Origin: Sulfitobacter sp. M05
GTDB taxonomy: Bacteria > Pseudomonadota > Alphaproteobacteria > Rhodobacterales > Rhodobacteraceae
Assembly (NCBI RefSeq): GCF_029285175.1
Contig: NZ_JABEDH010000001.1
Span: 992,001 to 1,056,000 of the forward strand
Length of the DNA: 64,000 nucleotides
Reading direction: 5' to 3'
The notes beneath the pieces were generated by a model. It had not been told where the DNA came from, ran no database searches, and saw only the letters and a program-made list of their open reading frames with translations. Each line of letters begins with the position of its first letter. Position 1 is the first letter of the stretch. The translations under genes were made by a program, and so were the position numbers. Below are positions 48,079 to 58,916 of the stretch, piece after piece.

Positions 48079-50385
48079 TTAATGCAGCTGATTCTGGACG
48101 GTTTCAGTCAGATCACTGAGTGAAAAAGGCTTGGGTAGGAAAACGGAATTGGGGATACGGGTCTGCTCTTCGCCGAAACTGTCCTCGGCGTAACCAGACA
48201 CAAAAACCACAGGTACATCGGGCCGGATCTTCAATGCCTCACGCACCCAACTGGGGCCATCCATTCCGGGCATAACCACATCCGTGACGAAGACATCAAC
48301 GCTAAGTGACTGATCCTCCAACGTTTTGAGGGCCGTTTCAGCAGAGTCTGCCTCCAACACCGTATACCCGCGCAACCTGAGCGCGCGGCTGGCAAAAGCC
48401 CGCACCGGTGCCTCGTCCTCGACCAGCAGGATAACCCCCTCTTCGCTTTGCTGCGGTTGTTGAACCAACGGCGCCGCCAGAGTTTTCGTTTTGACAGGGC
48501 GCGTGACATAGACAGGCAGATAGAGGGTAAAGGTGGTGCCACGATCAACCATGGAATCAACAAATATATATCCGTTGCTTTGTTTGATGATGCCATAGGC
48601 CGTCGACAGCCCCAAACCGGTCCCCTCGCCCGTCCGTTTGGTTGTGTAAAACGGTTCAAACACTTTTTGTAGTTTGTCAGGGGCTATCCCTGCACCATCG
48701 TCACTGACCTGCACCGTAACATACTGGCCTGGTGGAACCGAAGCGCGATCCCGCTCCAGCGGCTCCTTTAGCTCAAGCAGCTCTGTCGTGACGCGAATTT
48801 CGCCACCGGCCGGCATAGAGTCACGCGCATTGACCACAAGGTTCATAAGGACTTGTTCCAACTGCCGCTTATCCGCCCGCACCGGCTTCAGCACGGGATC
48901 GTGCTTCAGCGTCAACGTGACCTTTTCCCCAACAAGACGGTTCAAAAGATGTGTCAGATCCGCCAGCGTGTCGCGCATGTCGATGGTTTCAAGGCGCAGA
49001 GTTTGTTTGCGTGAAAAGGCCAGCAGCTGCCCCACCAGTGAGGCGGCGCGGTTGGCATTTTGGTTGATCTGGATCAGGTCCCCATAGTCAGGGTCACTTT
49101 GATCCCGGCGCAACAACAACAAATCGCAATGCCCTGATATCGCGGTCAACAAGTTGTTGAAATCATGCGCCACACCACCGGCAAGTTGCCCTATTGCCTG
49201 CATTTTCTGGCTCTGCACAAATTGCGCCTCAAGCGCCTTAAGCTCGGTCGCGTCATGCAGAACGGCAATCAACGACGGCGCCCCATCATTGACAATATGG
49301 CTTAGCACGACCTGAACAAATACCTCTTTGTCAGTCCGCTTGAGGCGCAGGAATTCGGACTTTTGCACCTTGCGATAGGCCAAGGTGTCGTTGATCCAAT
49401 CGGTTATCGACCGCCCCAACCCTTCCATCAAACTGGAAAGATGCACATTATCTTCCAGCGCGACCCCGACCAACTTGGCGGCTGTCCGGTTAAACGACTG
49501 CACCTTACCATCCGGTGCAACCTTGATCAGCGGCACAGGAAGATCCTCAAAAGCATGCCAATCTTCTGCTTCGACCGCCTGTTCCGGGGCCGGCAACAGA
49601 TACAACGCCCGCCGCCCGGCACCCGCGGGCACCTCGGCAACAAGGACCCGCTTCACCCCATCAGAGGTGGCAACCTCCGTGGGCAGTCCGGGCAGGACCG
49701 GCAAGGTATTGAACAGCCGGTCTAACCCCTTGATCCGGCTGCCAATCAATCGCCGTGCCGCGTCGTTCATGAACAACACCGCATCGGTGCGCCCAACCAT
49801 CAACATTGGCAATTGCTGGCTATCCTGCGCGGCCCTTGGTGCAGCGCGTTCTATTACCTGATCAATACGCCAGACATAAGCATCCTCGGCCACCGAATGT
49901 ACACACACCCGCAGATGGCCGGCGCGGGTAAAAACATCCTCCTGCGCCGCCCCATTGGCAACCGCGCGTGTTTGCAGCCGAAACAGGATGCTGCCGGGGT
50001 TGGCCACGGAAGTCTTCAGGATACCGGCAAGGGTGCTAAAGCCGTGGATATCAAACTGCTGTTGCGCGGCGGGGTTTGCCGACCGAATTTGTCCGTCCGC
50101 ATTGACCACAAACGTCGGAGTGGCATCCTGCCGGATAAACCCTTTGATCACCGCCAGATCGGACGTCTTCTTGCGCGCAATCCGGCAAGAGTGAAACCAG
50201 ACCATGGCCCCCAGAACCAGCAGCGTCACGGATGCCGCATAAATCCCGATCGCGATGAACCGGTGCGGCGCGGCCAACGCCAAGGCCGATAGCAACAGGC
50301 AAAGGGCCAATGTCCATCTGGCCTGACGCGCTGCCCCTTTCAGAGATATTGAAAGGTCAGGTCGTTGAGTGCGGGTATCGGGCAA
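48079..50385 (-). CDS. cckA: Hybrid sensor histidine kinase CckA
   Basis: CckA feeds phosphate through ChpT to the cell-cycle and motility regulator CtrA. The 768-residue protein has two membrane spans (about 25-65), PAS-like regions, a histidine kinase domain with His407 in GGVAHDFNNLLTAISGHCDLL, ATP-binding motifs (MNLVVNARDSMP, DDGAGIAPD, GTGLGLSTAYGI) and a receiver domain with Asp702 in VTDVVMPGMDG. The start is TTG, with AGGGGG a few bases upstream and no ATG available before the first span. Confidence 0.95.
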   Translation of the reverse strand: MPDTRTQRPDLSISLKGAARQARWTLALCLLLSALALAAPHRFIAIGIYAASVTLLVLGAMVWFHSCRIARKKTSDLAVIKGFIRQDATPTFVVNADGQIRSANPAAQQQFDIHGFSTLAGILKTSVANPGSILFRLQTRAVANGAAQEDVFTRAGHLRVCVHSVAEDAYVWRIDQVIERAAPRAAQDSQQLPMLMVGRTDAVLFMNDAARRLIGSRIKGLDRLFNTLPVLPGLPTEVATSDGVKRVLVAEVPAGAGRRALYLLPAPEQAVEAEDWHAFEDLPVPLIKVAPDGKVQSFNRTAAKLVGVALEDNVHLSSLMEGLGRSITDWINDTLAYRKVQKSEFLRLKRTDKEVFVQVVLSHIVNDGAPSLIAVLHDATELKALEAQFVQSQKMQAIGQLAGGVAHDFNNLLTAISGHCDLLLLRRDQSDPDYGDLIQINQNANRAASLVGQLLAFSRKQTLRLETIDMRDTLADLTHLLNRLVGEKVTLTLKHDPVLKPVRADKRQLEQVLMNLVVNARDSMPAGGEIRVTTELLELKEPLERDRASVPPGQYVTVQVSDDGAGIAPDKLQKVFEPFYTTKRTGEGTGLGLSTAYGIIKQSNGYIFVDSMVDRGTTFTLYLPVYVTRPVKTKTLAAPLVQQPQQSEEGVILLVEDEAPVRAFASRALRLRGYTVLEADSAETALKTLEDQSLSVDVFVTDVVMPGMDGPSWVREALKIRPDVPVVFVSGYAEDSFGEEQTRIPNSVFLPKPFSLSDLTETVQNQLH

Positions 50386-50491
50386 TGAATTCCCCCTAGC
50401 ATGCGCGAATCGTCCCTTATTACGCGCAGGAAGGGTTAATCAGCCTTTAACTTTGTTCATGCAAACACGTTTTGATTGAAAATAAGCAAGA

Positions 50492-51652
50492 TCACGCACG
50501 GATAAAGTGGGCCGCAAAAAATCCATCCCCTGTCGGGCCCACCGCAAAACGCTGTTGATAGGTGCAGCGCCAACCGGCATGGCGTTCAAGGAACGCAGCA
50601 AGCCGGTCTTCGTTTTCTGCGGTCAGAACCGAACAAGTGGCATAGGCCAAGGTACCATTTTCGCCCACCAACCCTGCCGCATCATCCAGAATCTTATCCT
50701 GAATCTCGGTCAGCTCGGCTAGTCGGGTTGCTGTGAGGGTCCACTTTCCCTCTGCCGCCCGCCGCCACGCCCCAGACCCTGAACAAGGCGCGTCGCACAA
50801 GACCACATCAAAGGGTGCCGACCCTTGCAGCGCTTCCGTGTCCAGTTGACCAACTTGCACTCCTGCCCGTTCCGCCCGGGCTGTCAAATCTGCCATTCGG
50901 CGTGAATCAATATCATGCGCCCAAACCGCGCGACCGTTCTGTGCCGCAGCGGCCAGCGCCTTTCCCCCACCACCAGCACAGTAATCCAGCAGTTTTGCCC
51001 CTGACGGCAGCGCCGAAACAACCGCCTGACTTGCTGCATCCTGCAACTCGACCAGCCCCTCAGCATATGCCGCGGAATTTCGGATTTTTCGCGCGCCCTC
51101 GGTAACGGTCAGCGCAGTAGCGCAGGCCGCGTTTTCCTGGGTGGCAATCCCTTCCTCGGCAAGCTGCGACATCGCCGCGGAACGCGTTGTTTTTGCGAGG
51201 TTTACGCGCAAGAATACCGGTGCGCGCTCCTGCAACGCCAAGGCGGTTGGCCCTGCCGCCTCGCCCAATGATGTCTGGAACGAGGGGATCACCCAATCGG
51301 GCAAGTTCCACAAGGTTGCCGTATCCTCGGGCGGTGTCGGCTCCTCAAGCTCGGGCGCACTCAAAGGCTGCGGCGCATGACCAATCCCCGAAAACAAGGC
51401 TTCAAGGTCAGCGCCCTGTTGGCGCAGAATCCCGATCAACAGAGCGCGCGGCGTCTCGCCCTTGCCGAAATGCGCCGCAGTGCGCTTGCACCTTAGCACA
51501 TCAAACACGTGATCACGGATCGCGGCACGGTCTTTGGAACCAGCGAACCGGCTGCGTCTGGCCCAGCGGGTCAGTGCCTGTTCAGCCGCCAACCCTTCAG
51601 ACATGTCATGCAAAACCTCAATGGCCGCAGCCACCCTTGCGCCTGGCGTCAT
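50492..51652 (-). CDS. RsmB-family 16S rRNA cytosine-C5 methyltransferase
   Basis: A 386-residue RNA methyltransferase of the RsmB/NOP2 group. It has an N-terminal NusB-like helical part (residues 1-90) and a Rossmann domain with LDYCAGGGGKALAAA for S-adenosylmethionine. The two catalytic cysteines are in CDAPCSGSGAWRR and LAYATCSVLTAEN. E. coli RsmB makes m5C967 in 16S rRNA; the exact target here is inferred. It lies 49 bases downstream of guaB on the same strand. Confidence 0.92.
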   Translation of the reverse strand: MTPGARVAAAIEVLHDMSEGLAAEQALTRWARRSRFAGSKDRAAIRDHVFDVLRCKRTAAHFGKGETPRALLIGILRQQGADLEALFSGIGHAPQPLSAPELEEPTPPEDTATLWNLPDWVIPSFQTSLGEAAGPTALALQERAPVFLRVNLAKTTRSAAMSQLAEEGIATQENAACATALTVTEGARKIRNSAAYAEGLVELQDAASQAVVSALPSGAKLLDYCAGGGGKALAAAAQNGRAVWAHDIDSRRMADLTARAERAGVQVGQLDTEALQGSAPFDVVLCDAPCSGSGAWRRAAEGKWTLTATRLAELTEIQDKILDDAAGLVGENGTLAYATCSVLTAENEDRLAAFLERHAGWRCTYQQRFAVGPTGDGFFAAHFIRA

Positions 51653-51701
51653 ACTTCACCTATCAGGTTAACAAAGCAATGTAGGATACTGAAATAAAAC
51701 A

Positions 51702-53192
<1,491 letters not shown>

Positions 53193-53285
53193 TCACGGTC
53201 TGGGGCTGATGAAAAGGGCGATTTGAGCGCCGGACTTGTATTGATCCATGGTTTGCGGAAAGCTGCCTGTAACAAGGAGCGAATA

Positions 53286-54245
53286 ATGGCAGATCACGGG
53301 TATAATGCGGGGCGGTTAAACCTGCCGTTTGTGGGGATTTCGACTTTTGGCAAACGCCCCTATCAGCCGGATTGGGCGGCGCTGGACGCCGATGTTGCAA
53401 TCCTTGGCGCGCCCTTTGATGCGGGAACCCAGTTTCGCGCCGGCGCTCGGTTTGGTCCGCGCGGCGTGCGCGAGGCCTCCACCTTGTTCAGCTTTGGCCA
53501 CGCCGGTGCTTATGATCATGAGGATGACGTGACCTACCTGCCGGGCGATGTGAACATCGTTGATATGGGCGATGCGGACATTGTGCATACCGATACAGAG
53601 GCGAGCCATGCCAATATCGAAGCCGGGGTGCGCGCCATACTGGATGCCGGGGCCTTGCCGGTGGTGATTGGCGGCGACCATTCGGTCAATATTCCCTGCA
53701 TCCGCGCCTTTGACGATCAGGGCGACATTCATGTGCTGCAAATTGACGCCCATCTGGACTTTGTCGATGTGCGCCATGGGGTACGCCATGGTCACGGAAA
53801 CCCGATGCGCCGGGCCGCCGAGCGCGAATATGTCACTGGCTTGACGCAAGTGGGTATTCGCAATGTCAGCTCGACCGCAAAAGAAGGCTATGAGGACGCC
53901 CGCGCCATGGGGTCAGACATCATTTCAGTCCGCCAGACCCGTGCAATGGGCGTGCGCGGTGTGCTGGCCCATGTGCCGATCGGGGCGCGGCTGTATGTGA
54001 CCATTGATATTGATGCGTTTTGCCCGTCAATCGCACCGGGGACCGGCACGCCATCGCACGGCGGGTTCCTCTATTACGAGGTTGTTGAACTGTTGCAGGC
54101 AGCCGCTGAACGCCACGAGATTGTCGGCATTGATCTGGTGGAAGTGGCACCGGATTATGATCCATCCGGCTCGACCTCGATTCTCGCGGCGCAGGTTCTG
54201 TTGAATTTTCTGGGGTTTATCTTTCACGCCCGCAGCCAATTGTAG
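53286..54245 (+). CDS. speB: Agmatinase/ureohydrolase family enzyme
   Basis: A 319-residue manganese-dependent ureohydrolase. The metal ligands are complete: His132 in GGDHS, Asp154/His156/Asp158 in DAHLDF, and Asp241/Asp243 in DIDAFCPSIAPGTGTPSHGG. Agmatinase (agmatine to putrescine and urea) is the closest fit, but guanidinobutyrase or other guanidine hydrolases share these motifs. AAGGAG lies 7 bases before the ATG. The 3' end is followed by two hairpins and a dispersed motif. Confidence 0.88.
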   Translation: MADHGYNAGRLNLPFVGISTFGKRPYQPDWAALDADVAILGAPFDAGTQFRAGARFGPRGVREASTLFSFGHAGAYDHEDDVTYLPGDVNIVDMGDADIVHTDTEASHANIEAGVRAILDAGALPVVIGGDHSVNIPCIRAFDDQGDIHVLQIDAHLDFVDVRHGVRHGHGNPMRRAAEREYVTGLTQVGIRNVSSTAKEGYEDARAMGSDIISVRQTRAMGVRGVLAHVPIGARLYVTIDIDAFCPSIAPGTGTPSHGGFLYYEVVELLQAAAERHEIVGIDLVEVAPDYDPSGSTSILAAQVLLNFLGFIFHARSQL

Positions 54246-54281
54246 CCCCAAAAGGCGCAGCAAAGCTGCACGCGATTTTCA

Positions 54282-54339
54282 GGGGCTCTGCCCCATCGAT
54301 CAAAGATCGATTCCCCGCAGTATTTACGGCCAAAAAGAG
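54282..54339 (+). repeat. Two hairpins plus dispersed motif after the agmatinase gene
   Basis: GGGGC-TCT-GCCCC (54282-54294), then ATCGAT-CAAAG-ATCGAT (54295-54311), then CCCCGCAGTATTTACGGCC with AAAAAGAG (54313-54339). The last part differs by one base from the copy after typA. It begins 36 bases after the stop. Confidence 0.75.
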
Positions 54340-54459
54340 GAAGAAGGCGGCTCAACATCTATACAGGTGACGCCCCTGTTGTGTTTTTTGCCGCGGATCG
54401 GCTTTCGCCTGCGCATGATCACGGTATGCTGGCGCAAAACACCCTTGGGAAATAGCGCA

Positions 54460-56505
54460 ATGAGCAGTGATCCACTTGTTATCTTTACCCCTTCCGGAAA
54501 GCGCGGGCATTTCCCGACCGGCACACCAATTCTGACCGCCGCACGCCAGTTGGGTGTTGATTTGGATTCGGTCTGCGGTGGGCGCGGCATTTGTTCAAAG
54601 TGCCAGATCACGCCAAGCTACGGCGAGTTCTCCAAACATGGGGTCACCGTTCAGGAGGATGCCCTGTCCGAATGGAATGCCGTCGAGCAGCGTTATCAGG
54701 ACAAGCGCGGGCTGATTTCTGGGCGGCGGTTGGGCTGTCAGGCCACGGTACAAGGGGACATCGTCATCGACGTACCGCCGGAAAGCCAGGTCCACAAACA
54801 AGTCGTGCGCAAACGCGCAGAGGCCCGCGACATTGTGTTGAATCCTTCAACCAAGCTGTTTTACGTCGAGGTTGCCGAACCTGATATGCATGATCCGTCA
54901 GGCGATCTGGAAAGGCTGCGCATGGCCTTGAACGACCAGTGGGAGATCGACAATGTCACCGTCGATTTGCACATCCTGCAAAAGATGCAGCCGATTCTGC
55001 GTAAAGGCGGATGGAAAGTAACCGTGGCGATCCATTTGGGGGATGACGAAAACCCGAACCGGATCATGCACATCTGGCCGGGATATTACGAGGGGACGGT
55101 CTACGGGCTTGCGGTTGACCTGGGGTCCACCACCATTGCGGCCCATCTATGTGATCTGGCGACAGGCGAAGTAGTGGCCTCATCCGGTGTGATGAACCCG
55201 CAGATCCGTTTTGGCGAGGACCTGATGAGCCGCGTCAGCTATGCGATGATGAACACCACAGGTGCCGACGAGATGACCACCGCCGTGCGTGAAGGCATGA
55301 ACGGGCTGTTCAGCCAAATCGCTTCGGAGGCCGAGATCGACAAACAATTGATTGTGGACGTGGTGTTTGTCTGCAACCCGGTGATGCATCATCTGTTTCT
55401 GGGCATTGATCCTTTCGAATTGGGTCAGGCCCCATTTGCATTGGCCACTTCGGATGAACTGCGTCTGCGGGCCTGTGATCTGGAGCTGAATATCCACCCT
55501 TCTGCCCATGTGTACCTATTGCCCTGTATTGCGGGCCATGTGGGGGCAGACGCCGCTGCGGTTGCCCTGTCAGAAGCACCGGATAAATCCGAGGACCTTG
55601 TGTTGGTGGTGGATGTCGGCACCAATGCTGAAATTCTTCTGGGCAACACGGATAAGGTGCTGGCCTGTTCCTCCCCGACTGGCCCTGCCTTTGAAGGAGC
55701 GCAAATCAGCTCTGGCCAACGCGCCGCCCCTGGGGCCATTGAACGGGTCGAGATTGATCCGGCAACCAAAGCGCCGCGTTTCAAGGTGATCGGCAGTGAT
55801 CTGTGGTCCGATGATCCCGCTTTCGAGGCCGCAATTGCCACCACAGGCGTTACTGGCATCTGTGGCTCCGGCATTATCGAGATGGTAGCGGAGATGCGCA
55901 TCCATGGGATTGTCGATGCCCCCGGTCTGATCGGCACCGCAGCGCAAACCGGATCGAGCAGTGTCTTTGCTGACGGGCGCACAAACTCCTATCTGGTCTA
56001 TGACGGCACGGACAAAGGCGGCCCCAAGATCACCGTCACCAACCGTGACATCCGTGAAATCCAGATGGCCAAGGCGGCGCTCTATTCCGGTGCGCGTCTG
56101 CTGATGGACAAATTTGGCGTTGATAAGGTGGACCGTGTCGTTCTTGCCGGTGCGTTTGGCGCGCATATCAGTACCAAACACGCCATGGTGCTGGGGATGA
56201 TCCCCGATTGTCCGCTGGACAAGGTGACATCGGCGGGCAACGCCGCCGGCACCGGCGCGCGGATTGCTTTGCTGAATACCGAAGCCCGCAGCGAGATTGA
56301 ACAAACTGTGCGTGCAATCCATAAGATCGAGACCGCAATTGAGCCACGTTTTCAGGAGCATTTTGTCAATGCCTCGGCGATACCAAATGCGGTGGAACCC
56401 TTCCCAATCCTGAACAGTATTGTCACCTTGCCAAGCGAAACGTTCAACACCGGCGGAGACAGTGGCGAAGGGCGCGGCGGCGGTCGGCGTAGACGCCGCA
56501 GCTGA
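54460..56505 (+). CDS. RACo-like corrinoid-activating ASKHA protein with 2Fe-2S domain
   Basis: A 681-residue protein of the reductive activator of corrinoid group (DUF4445). The N-terminal ferredoxin domain binds a 2Fe-2S cluster with Cys39, Cys45, Cys48 (CGGRGICSKC) and Cys93. The C-terminal ASKHA ATPase part starts about residue 210 with GLAVDLGSTTIAAHLCDLATGE and has VVDVGTNAEILLGN and LAGAFGAHIS. Such proteins reduce inactive Co(II) corrinoids on methyltransferases with ATP. No corrinoid protein or methyltransferase is in the window. The C-terminus ends in a basic tail of glycines and five arginines. Confidence 0.9.
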   Translation: MSSDPLVIFTPSGKRGHFPTGTPILTAARQLGVDLDSVCGGRGICSKCQITPSYGEFSKHGVTVQEDALSEWNAVEQRYQDKRGLISGRRLGCQATVQGDIVIDVPPESQVHKQVVRKRAEARDIVLNPSTKLFYVEVAEPDMHDPSGDLERLRMALNDQWEIDNVTVDLHILQKMQPILRKGGWKVTVAIHLGDDENPNRIMHIWPGYYEGTVYGLAVDLGSTTIAAHLCDLATGEVVASSGVMNPQIRFGEDLMSRVSYAMMNTTGADEMTTAVREGMNGLFSQIASEAEIDKQLIVDVVFVCNPVMHHLFLGIDPFELGQAPFALATSDELRLRACDLELNIHPSAHVYLLPCIAGHVGADAAAVALSEAPDKSEDLVLVVDVGTNAEILLGNTDKVLACSSPTGPAFEGAQISSGQRAAPGAIERVEIDPATKAPRFKVIGSDLWSDDPAFEAAIATTGVTGICGSGIIEMVAEMRIHGIVDAPGLIGTAAQTGSSSVFADGRTNSYLVYDGTDKGGPKITVTNRDIREIQMAKAALYSGARLLMDKFGVDKVDRVVLAGAFGAHISTKHAMVLGMIPDCPLDKVTSAGNAAGTGARIALLNTEARSEIEQTVRAIHKIETAIEPRFQEHFVNASAIPNAVEPFPILNSIVTLPSETFNTGGDSGEGRGGGRRRRRS

Positions 56506-56526
56506 CCCGGGGCGCAGCCGAAACGA

Positions 56527-56586
56527 GGGGCGACTGGCACGGGGGCGACTGGCACAGGGGCGACTGGCACAGGGGCGACTGGCTCT
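56527..56586. repeat. 15-base tandem repeat, four copies
   Basis: Four head-to-tail copies of GGGGCGACTGGCACA; the second and third are identical, the first differs by one base and the last by three. It begins 22 bases after the RACo-like stop and 57 bases before the Slam-like stop on the opposite strand, in a short GC-rich gap. Confidence 0.92.
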
Positions 56587-56642
56587 GGGCACGCCCTGCT
56601 TGTCGGGGCGATAACCGATTCCCGTAGGCCCGAATTTTGAGC

Positions 56643-57890
56643 CTAGAACCGGCGGGAAAGGTCGATTGCACAGGCGCGGGTTCTGGCCTCGAACAAGGCG
56701 ACATTCGATGACGTCTTGCCCATTCGGCAGGTCAGTTTGGGCACAACACCGCGATAGCTGAACTTGCTGTTGAATACAGTCACAGAGACATCAGCAAAGC
56801 TGTCCCGGCGGGCAAATCCCAGCAAACTGTTGAACCTGCGTTTGCCGAGGTTGGCCTGCCCGCTTACTTCAATGCCGTTGCGCAGTGCCTTGCTTGCACG
56901 CAGCGTCGCGGCAATGCTGGTATAGCGCTGCACCACTGCGCGGGCGTTAGCGCGTTCCACCTGCACTCCGAACCGAAATGCAAGGGCCGGACGGGGTGTC
57001 AACAGATACCCCGCATCCAGCAGCACGCGCCGCCCATCCGCACCATTTACCCCCACGACATCAAGGTCGGATAGCTGTAACCGCCCGTCGATCCGCCGAC
57101 GCCGATCAATATCATAAGAACCGAAAAAGCTGACGCCGGTACGGGTATAATCACCTGTTGCGCGTTGGCTGGACAGGTGAAACCCGCGCAGCCCGACCTC
57201 TGCCCGTGGAAAAAACCGTGAATAGGTCAGGCCAAGTTCCAGATCATTTTGCGGGGCCAGTTGGGTCGAGAAAAACTCCCGTTCGGCACGCCAGTCCAAG
57301 ACCACAAGGTCACGCGGTGACAGGGTTGTGCGGGCATATCCTTTGAGGCCGATCCGGCTGCTCCATCCGGAAATCCGCCGGTTTGACGGATCAATGATAC
57401 CGGTCCCCAAGACATGGTTCTCCAGTGTCTTGTTGTCGGTACCCTGATTAATGTTGTCAGAAGGGGTAAAACCGAAAATCAGGCTGACACCAAAGGGGCG
57501 TTCCGCGACGATCCGATTCAGAACACTCCGGTAAAGAGTGTTGAGCCCGGGGTCGCGGTTGCGCTCGGCGAGAATCTCAAACTGATATTGGGCAGCCGCC
57601 ATCTGACGGTCTAGAATAAGGGTATACCCCAGCTCTTCGCGCAGCGCCACATCGTCGGGTCGCGCCCGAAGACCGGCCCGCAGTATTTTGATCGCGCCCG
57701 AATACTCACCCGCTGCACGTAATGCGCGCGCCTGCCCCAGAACGCCATGAGCTTCTAACTGCAAAACAGGGGCACCCTGCGCAACTCTCGCACCCTCAGA
57801 GGCGCGGGAGGGCCAGGCTGGCAGCGACAAGCAAACAACAAGGCAGAAACCCAGCCATCTGTTTGCGCCTCTTCCTGTGGCGTGCCTCAA
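56643..57890 (-). CDS. Slam-like outer-membrane lipoprotein translocator (type XI secretion)
   Basis: A 415-residue protein with a signal peptide (about residues 10-30), an N-terminal TPR-like region (LGQARALRAAGEYSGAIKILRAGLRARPDDVALREELGYTLI) and a C-terminal region of alternating beta strands ending in an aromatic residue (LSRRF), as for an outer-membrane barrel. This is the plan of Slam (DUF560/PF04575), which moves lipoproteins or secreted proteins across the outer membrane. The segment SLIFGFTPSDNINQGT is typical of the family. The start is TTG overlapping the stop of the upstream lipoprotein gene by 4 bases, so the pair is coupled. Confidence 0.82.
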   Translation of the reverse strand: MRHATGRGANRWLGFCLVVCLSLPAWPSRASEGARVAQGAPVLQLEAHGVLGQARALRAAGEYSGAIKILRAGLRARPDDVALREELGYTLILDRQMAAAQYQFEILAERNRDPGLNTLYRSVLNRIVAERPFGVSLIFGFTPSDNINQGTDNKTLENHVLGTGIIDPSNRRISGWSSRIGLKGYARTTLSPRDLVVLDWRAEREFFSTQLAPQNDLELGLTYSRFFPRAEVGLRGFHLSSQRATGDYTRTGVSFFGSYDIDRRRRIDGRLQLSDLDVVGVNGADGRRVLLDAGYLLTPRPALAFRFGVQVERANARAVVQRYTSIAATLRASKALRNGIEVSGQANLGKRRFNSLLGFARRDSFADVSVTVFNSKFSYRGVVPKLTCRMGKTSSNVALFEARTRACAIDLSRRF

Positions 57891-58561
57891 TTCGCCTCAC
57901 CGACCAATCCGCCTGCAACTGCCGTGTTGCTGTCCGTGCCATGGAACGTTGCAATCACGCCGGTGCTGCCAATGCGCCCGTCCAGCGTGGTATTCATCCG
58001 ACCACTAAGCGTTTTTGTTCCCAGAAAGCCGCCTCTGACGTTGTAATCCACCCGTGCAGTCCCCGAGACTTCCTGACCGCTGATCTGGCCATTCACCCGC
58101 AGGTCCGAAGATGACCCGGTCAGCGTTCCAGCGCTGTAATCCGCGGTCAAGGTTGTACGGCCATTAAACCGGCGCGTCCCCTGGTCCGCGTTGATGAAAT
58201 TGTCCGTACGGTTGGTGTTATCAAGGACGATATAGTTATATCGGGTGTTGTAAGTCACCCTGCCCTCTGTGACGGGGGCACCGACCTCTGGATTATCGGC
58301 AATCCCGGCCACGGCGACAACCTGCCCCTTGCGATCGTTGATCCCAGTTGCAAATGCGACAAGCCCAACGCGCGCATTTGAAACGGACAAATTCGATTCT
58401 TTCTCTAGTGAGACATTCACGCGCCCGTCAGAAACGCTTTCCACACCGCTCGCGGTAATGCTGCTAGAGCGTCCACCGGCCCCACATGCCGACATCAGGG
58501 TAACGGACGAAAGCACGACCACCAGAAAAATTGGGTGTTTGAAACGAATAGTAAATGACAT
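57887..58561 (-). CDS. Lipoprotein with TbpB-like barrel domain, probable Slam cargo
   Basis: A 224-residue lipoprotein: signal peptide with the lipid-attachment cysteine at Cys26 (TLMSAC). The C-terminal half alternates short strands rich in Gly, Thr and Asn (NGRTTLTADYSAGTLTGSSSDLRVNGQ) and ends in FHGTDSNTAVAGGLVGEAN. That fits the eight-stranded barrel of TbpB-type lipoproteins, which Slam recognises. The N-terminal ligand region, if any, is short. Its direct coupling to the Slam-like gene supports a cargo role; the ligand is unknown. Confidence 0.75.
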   Translation of the reverse strand: MSFTIRFKHPIFLVVVLSSVTLMSACGAGGRSSSITASGVESVSDGRVNVSLEKESNLSVSNARVGLVAFATGINDRKGQVVAVAGIADNPEVGAPVTEGRVTYNTRYNYIVLDNTNRTDNFINADQGTRRFNGRTTLTADYSAGTLTGSSSDLRVNGQISGQEVSGTARVDYNVRGGFLGTKTLSGRMNTTLDGRIGSTGVIATFHGTDSNTAVAGGLVGEAN

Positions 58562-58737
58562 AGGTGTTTCCCCGCTTGGGCTGGCTTCTTAAGATAACAA
58601 AATATCGGTATTCCAGCACAGCAGAATGAACAACCCACAATAGAATAATACCACGAGATTCGCGTGAAATTTCGTCACGTTTCAACTGCCGGGGTTCGCT
58701 TGACCACACCGGCAAGATACCATATCTGAATTGGCAA

Positions 58738-58811
58738 GCGGGTATGGTGAAAAGGTATCACGGCAGCTTCCCAAGCTTTAGTTACGAGTTCGATTCTCGT
58801 TACCCGCTCCA
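58738..58811 (+). tRNA. tRNA-Gly(CCC)
   Basis: A 74-base tRNA with encoded CCA. Acceptor GCGGGTA/TACCCGC, D-stem GTGA/TCAC and T-stem ACGAG/CTCGT pair fully. The anticodon loop TTCCCAA gives CCC (codon GGG). The anticodon stem GCAGC/GCTTT is weak, with a C-U mismatch and a G-U pair. Confidence 0.93.
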
Positions 58812-58916
58812 CTTCTAAACAAATGATCCTTCCTGACCGAATGGTGCCGCCATAACTGTGCCAAAATACATGCCGGTCTATTGCAAAACCGGGTGTGAAC
58901 CGCAGTTCTTTTGCCC

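Noticed and set aside
56570..56592. Coding use of the 15-base tandem repeat
   Set aside because: Frames through it (GRLAQ or SRPCA repeats) lie over gene ends, lack ribosome sites and are explained by the tandem repeat itself.
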